From Haemaphysalis longicornis (Eukaryota; Arthropoda; Arachnida; Ixodida; Ixodidae): a stretch of 64,000 bases of DNA. Both the position numbers and the translations under genes were made by a program. The stretch covers positions 134,991,399 to 135,055,398 of the forward strand of contig CM023454.1 of assembly GCA_013339765.2 (NCBI GenBank). Reading direction: 5' to 3'. Each line of letters starts with the position of its first letter. Position 1 is the stretch's first letter. Below are positions 34,001-44,306 of this stretch, piece by piece. The notes beneath the pieces were generated by a model. It worked only from the letters and a program-made list of their open reading frames with translations, had not been told where the DNA came from and made no database searches.

Positions 34001-34090
34001 TCCGGTACACGGGAATGCTGGACTTGTTAATAGCTTGGAGATGACACAGTGGTGCTTGAGTGTGGTCACAGGAATTAGCGGCGAGCACAC
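31004..34090 (-). CDS. CsRn1-type pol: RT, RNase H, integrase (1028-codon open frame)
   Basis: This frame is open over more than 3 kb. About the first 50 codons overlap the protease in the wrong frame; real pol starts near ILGADFLSNFGLLLD (about residue 60). RT motifs are NVATVPDRYPLANIQDF, FSKLDLQKAYHQIPV, FGLFEFTRMPFGLRNAAQTF and the catalytic box FAYIDDVLVAS. RNase H has LMADASHCAIGG, ELLPACLAVKHFRFFLEG and IFTDHKPL. The integrase has an H2C2 region (HRLCHPGV, SCLACQQCK) and all three core acids in IHVDLVGPLPP, IITDRGRQF and HPQANGMVERFHRQ. A GPY-type C-terminus follows (YTGPHLRIS, VSIDRLKPAF). It is the best-preserved enzyme in the window, but it is cut off from an in-frame protease. Confidence 0.9.
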   Translation of the reverse strand: MCSPLIPVTTLKHHCVISKLLTSPAFPCTGKKSLMVNIGLRRAFRWIFLVANVSHAILGADFLSNFGLLLDMVRKRILDATTGLSVIGKSSPVHPFAFTLLCDLPSPYRKLLNEFPSLTAPPDWTKPVKHDVVHQMITTGPPTNAVARRLAPEKHKIAEQEFHHMVEIGIARPSSSNWSSSLHVVPKKSGDWRPCGDYRSLNVATVPDRYPLANIQDFTNNLSGCTIFSKLDLQKAYHQIPVAPDYVKKTAIITPFGLFEFTRMPFGLRNAAQTFQRFIDVVLSGLPFVFAYIDDVLVASSSLSEHLHHLRIVFERLAGHGLILNSEKCAFGFPSLEFLGHFVDCNGIRPLPDKVKAIIDFPRPESLRQLRRFLGLVNYYRRYIPECAAIVQPLETFLQTSKSPECSLEWSEAADRAFTTTKERLASSTLLVHPRHNAPTSLMADASHCAIGGVLQQHIRGSWHPLGFFSKKLSPTEQRYSTFGRELLPACLAVKHFRFFLEGRSFVIFTDHKPLTNAFNSLKTTYSPRETRHLAYLAELTTDIRHVKGVNNIPADALSRISAIQRSSFSSQELAQAQSDDEELRTLRYSNSSSLQLEHILCPDSGISIVCDIDPASGRRRPYLPAYLRRIAFNSIHRLCHPGVRASRRLIAERYVWPGMNTDVRAWARSCLACQQCKVSRHTTSPLATFPLPDSRFSTIHVDLVGPLPPSKDCRYILTVIDHFTRWPEAFPIDDIMAETVASTLMSTWIARFAVPSEIITDRGRQFESTFFRRLTCLLGVTHLKTTAYHPQANGMVERFHRQLKASLMAHESPEPWTVHLPLVLLGLRTVIKDDLGCAASQMVYGTSLRLPADFLVPPQPQDNPSSPDPSYVKDLTRFFSYIRPKPPQPCSTKPTFIHPSLSVSQYVFIRVDSARRPLQPPYTGPHLRISRGEKTFTVRVNGRDTVVSIDRLKPAFTEAEPPAFDTTIHHSTLNTTTLPSIRSPTLEHPCAKTVRFADTPSEEGGAMWRRPSSLRRLLPQTGTLKER

Positions 34091-34200
34091 TCACTTCAGC
34101 ACCAGTGTCAACTAGGAAACGTTGACCACTGGTTGCATCTGTGATGTAGAAGAGGCGACTGTCGCTAGCTTGGAATCGGTCGCCGCCGCTAACGATCCCT
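34010..34200 (-). pseudogene. CsRn1-type protease region, out of frame
   Basis: The reading RLFYITDATSGQRFLVDTGA (about 34155-34100) carries the aspartyl protease active site DTGA, followed by EVSVLAANS. It lies in a different frame from both gag and the long pol frame. A shift near 34020 is needed to reach pol, where ILGADFLSNFG is the conserved end of such proteases. The active-site triad itself is intact. Confidence 0.75.
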
Positions 34201-34202
34201 CG

Positions 34203-35102
34203 TCACGTTTCCCGGCCAGCCGCAAGGACGGGTGCAACGTTGCGCCGCTGCACCGAAACGGCGATGGTACCAGCACAATGAATCAGGGTGTTGAGGTGGC
34301 TGGCGCGTTGTGCCTTCCTGGCGAAATACTTGCGGAGACGGGGTACGGCGAGAAGGGCAAAACCGGCGAGCTCGAGGGTTGCGAGGCGGCGGCGAGCTGT
34401 AACCAGCCGAGGCGACAAGCTCCTCCAAGTTTTCATGCCCTCTCGGAGAGCGGCGAGGTCGTCGGATAGCGGTGAGGGCAAATGAGTAGCAGGCGCCGCC
34501 ACGGTGGTATGGTCGGAAGATTGAGCGGATGCCACCGTGGACAAAGGCGGATGCAACGTGGCGACTTCCATTATCTTGTCAGCATGCGCGGCCAACGCGG
34601 ATAAGGGAAGGTCAGAAGCAGTCGCGAGGATCATCTGCACAGAAGAGGGGAGCCGTCGCAGGAAAAGTTCCTTCAACAAACGGGAGTCCGTGGCAGAAGG
34701 TGCGTCGCCGAGCAGGGTTTGCAGTTCGTGAAGGAGCTGCGAAGGTCCACGGTCACCCAACTCCTCTGCAGAAAGCAGCCCCTGGAAACGCTGCCGTTCC
34801 GAAGGGCTCGTGCGGCTCAAGATGGCAGCCTTCAACGTGTCGTAAGGGTTCGCGGTAGGCGGGTTGGCAAGGATGTCACGAACCTCAACCGCGATCTCAA
34901 TAGGCAGTGACTGTTGTAGATGGTTGAAGTGGGTCTCTTGCGACGTGATGTGACTCACTCGGAAGCTTGCCTCGGCTTGAAGGAACCACACGTCGGGGTG
35001 CTTAGCGCTGAAGGGGGGCAAACGGCAAGCGACGGCGGAGATGCCAGCTAAAGAGGCAGCGGAGGACACAGAAGGACCGCTGGCGTCGCGGGGAGGGTCC
35101 AT
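34203..35102 (-). pseudogene. CsRn1-type gag with a CHCC motif, frameshifted
   Basis: The likely start is the ATG at 35102 (MDPPRDASGPSVSS), 21 bases after the primer site; the open frame upstream of it runs through the LTR. PPFSAKHPDVWFLQAEASF and SERQRFQGLLSAEELGDR are typical of CsRn1 gag. Near 34430 one base appears to be lost. The natural C-terminus lies in another frame (ELVASAGYSS to about 34205), with DSLCWYHRRFGAAAQRCTRPC giving the Cys-His-Cys-Cys arrangement that replaces the usual CCHC knuckle in this clade. Confidence 0.8.
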
Positions 35103-35122
35103 TCTGAGTACGTGGCTCCGTT

Positions 35123-35140
35123 GCCACGTCCGGCTCACCA
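35123..35140 (-). other. Primer-binding site, tRNA-Trp-like (CsRn1-type element)
   Basis: On the element strand TGGTGAGCCGGACGTGGC begins one base after the LTR. The animal tRNA-Trp 3' end is complementary to TGGTGACCCCGACGTG, differing here at two positions. CsRn1 elements are known to use tRNA-Trp. Confidence 0.6.
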
Positions 35141-35141
35141 A

Positions 35142-35359
35142 TGTCGCGACGACGACATAGAGATGCGAAGACACACGTCTGCACGCTACAGCGTCGTGGA
35201 CCTAAACTGGGGTCCCCGCTTTATTCCACGCTCGTGCCCAGCGCGCACCGCAAGCGCGTGGTCAGCACTCGCCACTCGTGGCTCAGCCCCAGCGTCATCG
35301 TTCCTGGAGCGTGCCCGTTTGCGGCAGCAGACGACGCAAGCTGCTGGGGCGCCACCACT
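35142..35359 (-). repeat. 5' LTR of the CsRn1-type element
   Basis: 218 bases; its first base is A where the 3' LTR has T. It ends GCGACA. ACTT flanks it on the right (35360-35363). Confidence 0.85.
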
Positions 35360-35458
35360 ACTTAAACCTTTCTACAGACGATGACGAACTTTTATTCTTT
35401 TTTGTTCGGACTGTCGCTTATGTTAGCATCGGGTCGATGCACTCTTAGAGGGGGGTAA

Positions 35459-35829
35459 TGCCGCAAACCATGCATTGGGTTTGTTTATTTGTGTTTTGCA
35501 TTTACCGCCCGGCTGTGCCGGTCTCTGTTATCTCTGTGCCAAGGCATGCGCGTGGTCCATTCCTTCTTTCTGTGCCGCATGTATTATCTGTTCTGATAGG
35601 GAGAGCATTCCGATCTAACGTGGACAGCCCGGAATAATCTTATTGGATATACAATGTTCTCGTTGCGAATCGACGGTTCGAGAACCACGCGCGCCGAAAG
35701 ATAAATAGCCGGCAGAGCAGAAGCCGGGGTATTCGATTCTGCGACGTTCGCCGAAGCACGTCACTCTGTTGACCGCTGCTTCGCCGCCTCTGTATTCTTT
35801 TGAGTTGTTAGGAGAGCACAAGTTCGCTG
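35459..35829 (+). repeat. 3' LTR of copy B, right end missing
   Basis: It matches 28308 onward closely from TGCCGCAAACC to GAGCACAAGTTCGCT, then stops about 50 bases short of the LTR end and runs directly into RNase H-like sequence of copy C. Confidence 0.85.
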
Positions 35830-37489
35830 GGTCGTAAGCGGCTATCCCACCCGTTGTCTCTGGAAAGATGAAGGGAACTACTCAGACTCTGAAAAAGAGT
35901 ACCTCGCTTTTATATGAGCCATTTCAAAATTTCGGCCATGCGTGCCTGGCAGACCTATAGGGTTGTCGAGGACCACCATGATCTGTGTTGGCACGCCAAT
36001 TTGAAGGGCTCCCGTGGTCTTCTTTGGTGCTGGAGCTTGCACCTGCAAAAATGTGATGCTACAATCGTCTCTAAGCCCATCACAAAGCACTCCGGCGCCG
36101 ATGTCTTATATTGGGTCTCCGTCGACCAATCACCATATGACTCCAATAAAGGCCGCGCGGTGTTCGGAGTTGCGATGGAGACAGACCTATCCGACCAGCA
36201 GCATGTTGACCCACAGATGAAATACTTCAAAGGACGTAATGTCACCATACCATGGGCCTTCAAACGCAACTTACAAGGGTTCAGCCTCAAAACCTTTGTC
36301 CTCGTGAATAAAAGTTCAACCCTGGAACAACAACAGATTATCTCCTTGTCGTCCCCAGCGACCTTCGTGAGAACATCTTCGAAGCGGCGACAACGACCCG
36401 TGTTCCAGGCATCTCGGCACAACACCCACTTATGGATACGTCAACGTGCAGTACTACCAGATACGCCTTACAACCGATGTGTCCAATTACGCCCAGACCT
36501 GCCAGTCATAATACCACCGCTAATGACACCCGCCAGCTTCTGCACTTCTTCGGCCGATCGCCGTCTCGCCGAGGCGCTTCCAATGGATTGCAAGGAAACT
36601 TCTTGGCCATTCCCTACGCCACGATCCAAGAAAAAGTCCATTGTCGTTGCCACGGGCAACACGACGCGCTACGCGAGACCACAGCTCTTCCGAGGGAGAC
36701 TGCTAAAGCTGTCACGAAGTTGTTTACAAACTAACTTGTGCTGCGACATAAGGCCCCTGATGTCCTAAACCGTCGACGGTCTTTACTGCAGAGCCTATGC
36801 AAAAACGTTAGCTACAGCAAAACGGATCGCAGAAGAACGGCGGCGTACCATCCCCGAAAAGAACGGATTAAAGGAACGTCTCAACAAGACGATCGCGGAT
36901 ATGGTATGTGCATTGACCTTCAACAACAGACTTGGTACTAAGACCTGTAGTAGGTCACGTTGGCGTAAAATACAGCAATCCGGGAAACTACGCAGATGGC
37001 GCCCTTCCAGCTGATCGGCGGAAGACAGCCGACTATGATGGTTGACGCCATACTTCCGCACGTAGAAGACGACGACTTCAGCGCTGACGTACAAGGATCC
37101 CTTCAGCGTGCAGAGGAGGCGCGCTTCCTCCTGGAGTTTGTACAACGGACCAGCTGCTGGTGAATGTCGGACGCTACACCCTCCAACTCCGTGACGCCGA
37201 GTACTACCCAGTGGACCGTCTGTGGCATTTGCACTCCCATCCGACGAAGCGGACTTAGTGAGAAGCTCTTGTGATGGTATTTCGGACCATGCAGGATTCT
37301 TCAACGCGTTGGTATACTTACCGACGAGATGATCGCCGATGGTTTTTTCAGAACATCACGACAACTCACGCGGCCCCAAGCCGTCCACGTGGTCTGCCTA
37401 ACACGTCACTACGAAAAAGGACACACTTTTTTGTTTCAAAAGACTTTCGTTCAATTTTAGCATCGGGGGGGGGGGGGGTGCGTAGGTAA
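35830..37489 (+). pseudogene. Ty3/gypsy family alpha, copy C: RNase H to integrase, heavily decayed
   Basis: The relic starts inside RNase H: NYSDSEKEYLAFI, then AISKFRPC (about 35875-35940). It continues with weakened connection and integrase sequence: SADRRLAEALPMDCKETSWP corresponds to the start of the core, and MLRHKAPDVLN, RRTAAYHP and KERIKGT to the second half. The second catalytic Asp region is deleted or scrambled and stops are frequent. A G-run (37465-37478) before the following LTR marks the former polypurine tract. It is the most decayed pol of this family in the window. Confidence 0.7.
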
Positions 37490-37901
37490 GTCCGCGAGCC
37501 GTGCATTAGATTTGTTTATTTATTTTCTCTATCGCCCGGTTGCACCGGCCTGTGGTTTCTGTGCGCCAAGCAAAGCGCGGTTTCTTTCTTTCTTATGCCG
37601 CATGGGTTAGGTGATTTTATGGGGACAATTTTTCGCCCTAACGTCACTAGTTAAGAAGAGTCTTTGATCTAAGGTGTTCTAGATATATTTCGACAGTTTG
37701 CGAAATACCCGCGGTGAAAGATAAATGCCCAAGTACCAGACAGGGCGGCATGCGATTTACCGACACTCGCCTGCGCATGTCGCTTTGTTGACTGCTGTTT
37801 TGCGGCATGTGTATTCATTGAGTTTTTAGGGGATCACAATTTCGCCCCAATAAACATGTTTTTCACTTAAGACAAGTGTGCCGTCTTTAACTACGTGACG
37901 A
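37490..37901 (+). repeat. 3' LTR of copy C (family alpha)
   Basis: Aligns with the 28308 LTR from TCCGCGAGCCGTGCATTAG to CTACGTGACGA, including ATCGCCCGGTTGCACCGGCC, AAAGATAAATGCC and CCAATAAACATG. No primer site follows, as expected for a 3' LTR. Confidence 0.75.
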
Positions 37902-38930
37902 TATTATTAACTTAAATAGGTGTAACTTTTAAAGGTTTCCTTCAAACCCTGGACTTTGATACGGGCACTTCAAGGTTGTACCTCCACTTACCACAGTATC
38001 TCGAAAACTGCACTGAAAGGCTGAAAAATTACCGCCTGCTACCAATTTTTTCGGGATATATACGTTCCCCTTGGCCGTTAATCATTCCACGTACTGCACT
38101 GTTTGCGGCTTAGTTATGATGAAAAAAATTCATGTCGTTGAAGAAACGCGCGCAATAAGAAATTCTCACGGATAGCTTGAACGCTTCACTTTTGCTTCGA
38201 ACAACAAAAAATGTTAAACATGGCGTACGCGTTCCTTCCCCGTATTCACAGCTCGTGACTTCATTATATCAAAGAGGTTTCTCGCAAACGCAACTAACAG
38301 CCGACATTGTTTAAACCCTAGTCGGTGGGCTTTGTTTCTATTGTTTTAACAATGCATGGGTAATTAGCTATTCTCTTTGAGAACAGAAACTCTCGTTGTG
38401 TGATTTTTTACCGAACACCGTTGTTCAGCAAAATAAGTGGTAGAGGTTCTAATAAAACTCAATTACATGCATAATCGTAAGAACCATTCGAAAAAAAAAA
38501 TATTGTATTAATGATGTTGTTTGTTTTGCTGAATTTGCTCTGCATGGGTGAAGTAGGTGCACCGACACCCAATAGGCTAATATGTTCCGATTATTAGGAT
38601 ATATAAAAATACATACAAGCCATTGTATCTGTAAACAAATAGAAAGCACCAATTTTTACCTGTTAGCCCCCTTGCATACAACACAACAAAACAATAAATA
38701 ATAATGTATATATATATATATGGCTCATTCCACTATATAATCTGTTCTTTTAGAAACACACTTAAGATCATAACAGCTCAGAATGTATTCAAAAGACAGG
38801 ACCCAAAAAACTGGGGGAAGACATTTTACGTTGTCCTTGAAATGTTGTTATACGTCCCAATACAATGAAATAATACTACGAAATCCTTACCTCGTCATAA
38901 ATTAACTGTGCAGGCTCTACTGGGCAACTG
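37902..38930. other. No gene recognised; short TA run
   Basis: AT-rich sequence with a short TA repeat at about 38706-38720. Only short frames are open. Confidence 0.5.
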
Positions 38931-39770
38931 GATAAGGATAATTATAATACAGAGCATGGAAGGCAACGAGGTTAACCAGGTTACAGTCCGGTCGGCTACC
39001 CTGCGCATGGGAAGTGGAGGAGGAGAGATTTAAAGAGAAAGAGTATTGAAAAGACAGGAATAGGGCTTGAAGAGCAAGAAAAAAATTAAGATAACTACAA
39101 AAACAAAACAATAGGCGCTGTAAAGCCTAAAACGAAACGGTAAACTGACCAAATGACAAATGAACAATGGTACACGAGTCTATACAATCGTTCAGACAGG
39201 CCGGTGTCCTCTTTTAGAACCGAAGTAATGATTTTGTGGCTTCTTCGGACTGTGGTGGGCAACGTGCGACACAGAACTGTTTGCGCAGTTATTGGCTGGT
39301 TGTCAAATTTCCGGAAAGTGGTTGACAGGTGCAGTCTTTGCGTTGCAAACCAGGCCAAAGTGACACAAGAGGTGTTCTATTGTCTCGTGCGTGGCGCACA
39401 CGTCACATGCAGGGATGTCAGCCAAGCCGATAGTTAATGAGTAGGGTTTGGTGAAAGCAACTCCAATTCAAAGTCGGCACAGTAGGGTGGCATCCGAACG
39501 TGGCATGTTAGTGGATAAGTTAGGCTGCAGGTCACGGTCGAGCAAGTACAAGCGGGAGTTTGAAAACTCCGGCGTATTCCAAACAGTCAGAGCGATTTCG
39601 CGGGCGAAGGAGCGCAGTGACGTTGCCGCATCGTGGCGCGATAACGGGATGTCGGCCAAATGGATACTTTCATGGGCATGATGAGCCTCTTTGTCCGCAC
39701 ATTCATTCCCATAGATGCCGCAGTGGCAAAGGAGACATTGAAAAGTTTCTTTTTGTATTAATGCACTCAC
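38931..39770 (-). pseudogene. I-clade LINE 3' end: RNase H end and 3' UTR
   Basis: On the minus strand 39725-39468 reads LCHCGIYGNECADKEAHHAH (the last RNase H block, with the conserved GNExAD), then PLSRHDAATSLRSFAREI and RSDATLLCRL, the typical post-RNase H tail. After shifts, LADIPACDVCATHETIEHLL-type sequence follows to about 39360. The 3' UTR contains a stretch near 38950-39010 (GTAGCCGACCGGACTGTAACC on the element strand). It is 5'-truncated near 39770. It may be the same clade as the LINE at 22140-26640. Confidence 0.7.
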
Positions 39771-40400
39771 TTTGAAAAAGACAAAGTTTCAATTTGAAGA
39801 AATTTTACTTTTGCATTGCTACAGCATTAAATCGCAATCATCACCAACCTACTTCACTAAACTGCACGACAAAAGGCTTACCCAATGACGTCCAACCACC
39901 CCTTTCTTGCGCTGGTCGAGTAGTTTGCTTGCCCACATATGTCCTTATTCAGTTGTTCAGCCGAGTTATTGGTCTTCTCTTTCTGGGACCCTCTCTCGGT
40001 GTCCGCTCTGCTGCCCTTGTAGCCTACCGGTTGTCATTTCGTCTCAGTACATGGCCTGCCCATGGCGTTTCTTTTCTATTATTTGAACCATCACTGCTGT
40101 CGGTTCTGGGAAGCTCGTTTTCTATCTTGAAGTGTTAGTGCAATAAAATTCTTTCCTTTGCCCGTTAAGCCTAGCTGTTAAACAAATCTTTTCGCCGATG
40201 ATTGCACCCTTTATCAGAAAATACGTCGTAATGCAGACCACAGGCTCCCAAACGAAGCTTTCCCGAAAAGGGTGAATGGTGCTCCACATGGCAAATGACT
40301 GTAAATGTTAAAAAGACCATGTCTATATCTCTAACAAGGAAACTCAACCCTTTGCAATACTCGTACATCATCAAAAGCCAAAGAATTCTTATTGTTACAG
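39771..40400. other. No gene recognised
   Basis: Short frames only, no domain seen. Confidence 0.5.
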
Positions 40401-41440
40401 TTTTAAGTATTCAGGGGTCACAAGTTCAGCAGACCTGATGTGGAATGCAGACGTTTTGAATATCAAAAATGAATCTATTCACAATCTTTGTGACCTTCGA
40501 TAATCACGTGAACTTGTCCCCCAGATATTAACTACCCGCGTATAAAACTTTCATAATACCGCTTTTAGAATATGCGTCTATCGTCTGGCACACGTACACC
40601 GACGAGAATACGTCCAGGCTCGAAGGTGGCCAAAGTAAATCAATCACATTTCACTACAATGCTCACAGTTGGCATATTTCGCCTACAACGCTTTTATTCT
40701 AGCCGTGCTTGAAAGCTTGCAAATACGACATTATGGCGACCCCTGTAACACCTACATCTACTGCACTATAAAAACCTGTGTATTCCCAAAAACGCATACT
40801 AAACACGGGTCGATAAGCGCTCTACCCCAACTTTCCGCCTTAAAAACTAGTCGAGACTCATTGTCGAAATGAGGTCTTTCAAATTTCATTCTTTCCATGG
40901 ACTATGCGCGAGTGGAACCAATTACAAGCAAGCCTGCTAGACTGCCCTACACTGCATCCTTTGTGCGCATCCTTAAGAAAACTTCGGCATGCGCACACGC
41001 TTAAGTTTTCATGCTCATATCAGGCGTGTTTGCTGGCAGGATTCATCAACATATATTGTTACGCTTTTTTCTCTGTTTGCGATCACTCTCTTTAAGCGTA
41101 CTGCAATTATGTGTTTATATATGACTGCTGTAGTTTTGTCCGCCCATAGCATGCGCTTGCCTGATGCTGTTGGAAGCATTGTTCTACTTTTTTGTCGGGG
41201 TTGTTTTGACCTCTGTATCATCAGACAATGTGCTCTCGTAGGTGCAACGCGCATGTCCCATGGTTCTTTCTCGCGATTTTTCTTTGTTATTTTTGATACA
41301 GGCACGTTGTAACAACTTTTGTTAGGGCTCAGTGTGCCCTGTGTTTTCCTGTTGTGCATTGTATTATCACCTTGTATGTTCCGCCCACTCCCGCCTATGC
41401 CCTAGTTACAAGAGTGGCAGTAATGAGTAAATAAATAAAT
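40401..41440 (+). pseudogene. CR1-type LINE 3' fragment: RT C-terminus and 3' UTR
   Basis: The plus strand reads YSGVTSSADLMWNADVLNIK-like sequence (about 40410), then FRICVYRLAHVHRRE/LEYASIVWHTYTDENTSRLE (about 40570-40620), and after several shifts TMREWNQLQASLLDCPTLHP (about 40900), the well-known C-terminal signature of CR1-like RTs. The 3' UTR runs to GAGTAAATAAATAAATAAAG (41424-41443), whose AAAT units form the tail. It is 5'-truncated, as usual for LINEs, and much decayed. Confidence 0.7.
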
Positions 41441-41467
41441 AAAGTTTCCTTTTTGTTGTTTGCTTAA

Positions 41468-41575
41468 GTGCTAAGTTTCAGCTCCGTATGTCATCACCGG
41501 CAGTATAGACTGGTTTTTTTTTTTACTGATAGAGGTAGCTGTAGCTTAGTTTGCAATATTCGGGTGTGCAAGCTA
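41468..41575 (-). pseudogene. Short RTE-LINE fragment
   Basis: The plus-strand words AGTTTCAGCTCCGTATGTCATCACCGG match the region of the RTE at 6255-6285 that encodes CILPVLTYGAET on the minus strand. Only about 100 bases are recognisable, and the ends are uncertain. Confidence 0.5.
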
Positions 41576-41699
41576 AATGCTTCTCTGCCAATACCTATTC
41601 TTTTATCTATTTCTGTCCCGTAGCCAAAGGTGAGCCGAAACTATGTGTCCGAGGTGGCGTTTCATTTTTTGAGGCAGAGAACACCCGTTCGGCATGCCA

Positions 41700-41915
41700 A
41701 TTCCTCATTTATTTTATTGATGGTAGGGTTAACGCGCCGACAGCGGAGGACTCCGGATTAAAATTTACCACATGGAGATCTGTACGTGTGCCGAAATCTC
41801 GTACACACGGAAGTTGTTGCTTTTTCGCCTCCAGAGGAAAGGCGGCCGCCGCGGACGGGAATTGAACGCGCGACCTCGTGCTCAGCAGCACAATGCCTTA
41901 GCCACTGAATCCGAA
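41700..41915 (-). mobile_element. tRNA-derived SINE, Ruka-like
   Basis: On the minus strand a tRNA-like head (41912-41850) has an A box GTGGCTAAGGC and a B box GCGTTCAATTCCCG. It is followed by GGCGGCCGCC and a body with ATTTCGGCACACGTACAG and TTTTAATCCGGAGTCCTCCG. This arrangement matches, from memory, the tick SINE Ruka; the name is tentative. Head and body are largely complete, and the 3' end near 41700 is AT-rich. Confidence 0.65.
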
Positions 41916-44306
41916 AACGGAGGGTATTCCTCATTTATTTAGATGAATTTATACGTAATTTTCGCCAATCACCACACTGTATTTTTGCAGCTTCTCAAGC
42001 GATTTTTGGAGGTGTGTTCCAGTTTGATTTCAAAAGAGTATTTTATCGGCATACCTTAACACCACGGTTTTGCCCTTGTATCAGCCATTCTGTTTTCGTA
42101 CTCAGCCTTGGTAAACACCTTCTTCATAAATGCTGTAAATCAATTTAGCGTACTCTATCGTCTTCTTTATTTCCTTTGCCAAAAATTTGCTGCTGTGCTT
42201 TTGAAGAATTGTCCTGCCCACACGTCCCTTGCAAATATCTTTTAGAATGGTTATGTGGGTCCTTTTTATTCTCAGGATTTTATTTCTTCCGGCTCTAGTG
42301 TGGTGGGTACTGAGTAAAAAGCTTATGAGTTTTTTAAGGCCATGTGAGTAAGTGTGGAGAGCCTGCGAATTTTCCTATTGCTTTAAAATGGGTTGGATAA
42401 CAGCAATTGTTTAATATCGCTTTTATATCAAGCGTCGAAACTTCTTACCAGGTAATCATGGTATTTAGCATTTCGCGCTTATGCGTTTACTATATTTCAC
42501 CTATTCCCTTGTTTACCACCATCACAACGACTGCTATTCTTTCGTTAGGGCTGAAAAATTCTTCTATGTTCCCCGCTATTGCTCTGTGTATTAGGAACAG
42601 AGTACGTTCTCTTTTCTGTTTGAGGTCCTCGCTAGAACAGAATGTACCTGCTGGTAAACTCTATTCTCTTCTTCCAACGTTACATAACCCTGCTGATATC
42701 GCACACGACATCCGACACACCTTTGGCAGTGCAGCTCAGCTCGCCTTTAAGATGCAGGGAGCACACGTTTAACGTTCCCAGGTTCATGTTCCCGAGGCGT
42801 CCTGTACAGACCTAGATAATTTTGGAACCCTACCCTATATTTGGGTCCTGACCTGCGCCATAGTATGGTGCTCAACAGCTGCTGGGAAGTGAGACTGATC
42901 AATCATCGGAGGTAGTTCCCAAATACTCAACCAGTGTGGCAAAATCCTCCTCGGCTTTTTTGTTTACCAATAAGGCTTCCTAGATAGGTTCCACTGTCTA
43001 CTTTAGCCGCTTAGGTTTCCGACTTCATGGCTCCTTCCGGAGCCGGCAGCTATCGTCACCTACTTCCGTTGTGCACTGGGAGCTCAGTGAGAACAGTAAA
43101 ATAAAAAGGACGAGAAAATGAACAAGGAAAAAAGACGAAAGAATAGAAAGGAAACAGAAAACGTATAAGAAAGACAAATGGAAACCAAAAAGAATGCACC
43201 TAACGAGAAGGCATGAGACACATGCTTTAACTAATCCGCGATCAGTGTGTGTTTCTCTCGTTTTCCACGCGAAGCGGCGCCTCGCAAGAGTCAATAAACA
43301 TCACGTTTGAACTTCGCCGGCCTTCATAGATGTGATTGTGGATAATGAAGCCTCCAAACGGATTTTGCTTCTAAAAAAGCATGTCTGAGTAAAGGAGTTC
43401 GTTCGCAGTTACGGCAGGTATTTGACTTCAAATCTTTTGCAACAGGCAGCAAACACGCCCAGAGTATTTTGAGCTGCCTGGATAAATGCATCGAGATATG
43501 TTTTACACAAAAACGAAACGGAAGGATAAATAAACTGCCCTTCTGTTCCGCCGCGTACGAGCAAAGAAGGGTATGCGTGTCCCGCTTTCTTGATATATCG
43601 ACATATGACAGTAACACTGGTCGTTCGCAGCTATTACAGACATGTAAAAGACAGCGTGGCACGTGTATTTTCGTGAAACAGCTCCTCGTAATCAGCTCTT
43701 TGAAATCGCAGATGGCACTTGTTACTTCTCTTATAGGGCTGGCTTTACGAAAAAAAGTTTCCAGATATTTAGCGGAATTATTCTAGATTTTCTGCCGTCT
43801 CCCTGCGTGAATAGCAGTTAGAGCGGGTGAGTAAGGCATGGCCGCGAGTTTTGTCCGCGGAAGAAGCACAGTTGACCCAGAACTGCTGCAATAGTTCCTC
43901 GTACGTAGACTGGCAGCCACTGCTTATGCTGTCTTTCAGGGCGATCAAGGAAAAATCATCGTTAGGTCAAACGCTTCATTAACTTTGCCGGGAACGGGGG
44001 TGGGGGAGACGAAAGCGCACGGTTAGCGCACGTTATGACGAAAGCGCACGTTATGACATTCATATATGCCTCTTTGAATTTTTCAGAGCATCGTGCGAGT
44101 CTAGGTGCTTGTTGGTGTAAGGATCAGGTGTCGGATCAAAAAACATCATTCGCCGTGGATGACGAAGGAAAGAAAACTAGTCGTTGCTTCTGCGATGACT
44201 TCCCACATGCACATCTCCTCGCGGTAGATAAGGGTAAATACCTTTAAACTTTAGTTGAATTTCATCTGCTATCTAAGGTGACATAAATTCTGTTAACCAT
44301 AATTTT
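41916..44306. other. No gene recognised
   Basis: Several frames of 60-120 codons are open on both strands; the longest is 112 codons at 43662-43324 (minus), with many Cys and Leu. None shows a domain I recognise. The stretch from about 42300 to 43010 looks like a decayed repeat, but I cannot name it. Confidence 0.45.

Larger units (their letters stand above)
30851..35359 (-). mobile_element. CsRn1-clade Ty3/gypsy element with both LTRs
   Basis: LTRs of 218 bases lie at 35142-35359 (5') and 30851-31068 (3'). A tRNA-Trp-like primer site follows the 5' LTR (35140-35123), and a purine tract GAAGAGGGGGGGGC precedes the 3' LTR. The target duplication is ACTT on both sides (30847-30850 and 35360-35363); 4-bp duplications are known for CsRn1. 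The gag has the CHCC-type motif typical of this clade. By eye the LTRs differ at about 5% of positions. Gag, protease and pol lie in order with frameshifts before and within protease. No env frame is present. Confidence 0.9.
28308..35829 (+). mobile_element. Ty3/gypsy family alpha, copy B: internally deleted, with a nested CsRn1-type element
   Basis: Both LTRs are present (28308-28731 and 35459-35829, the second truncated at its right end). The primer site at 28734 is followed within about 30 bases by the RT thumb/connection region, so gag, protease and most of RT are deleted. RNase H and integrase follow to 30850. A CsRn1-type element (30851-35359) sits within the last pol codons, and the pol end (LKPFYRR) resumes at 35364. 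A G-rich polypurine tract (AGAGGGGGG, 35448-35456) precedes the 3' LTR. Confidence 0.85.

Noticed and set aside
41850..41912. Functional tRNA gene (minus strand)
   Set aside because: The head is followed by a SINE body typical of tick repeats, and the clover-leaf is incomplete.
43324..43662. 112-codon minus-strand frame as a gene or retroelement domain
   Set aside because: Cys-rich in places, but with no motif spacing I can name; unsupported without a search.
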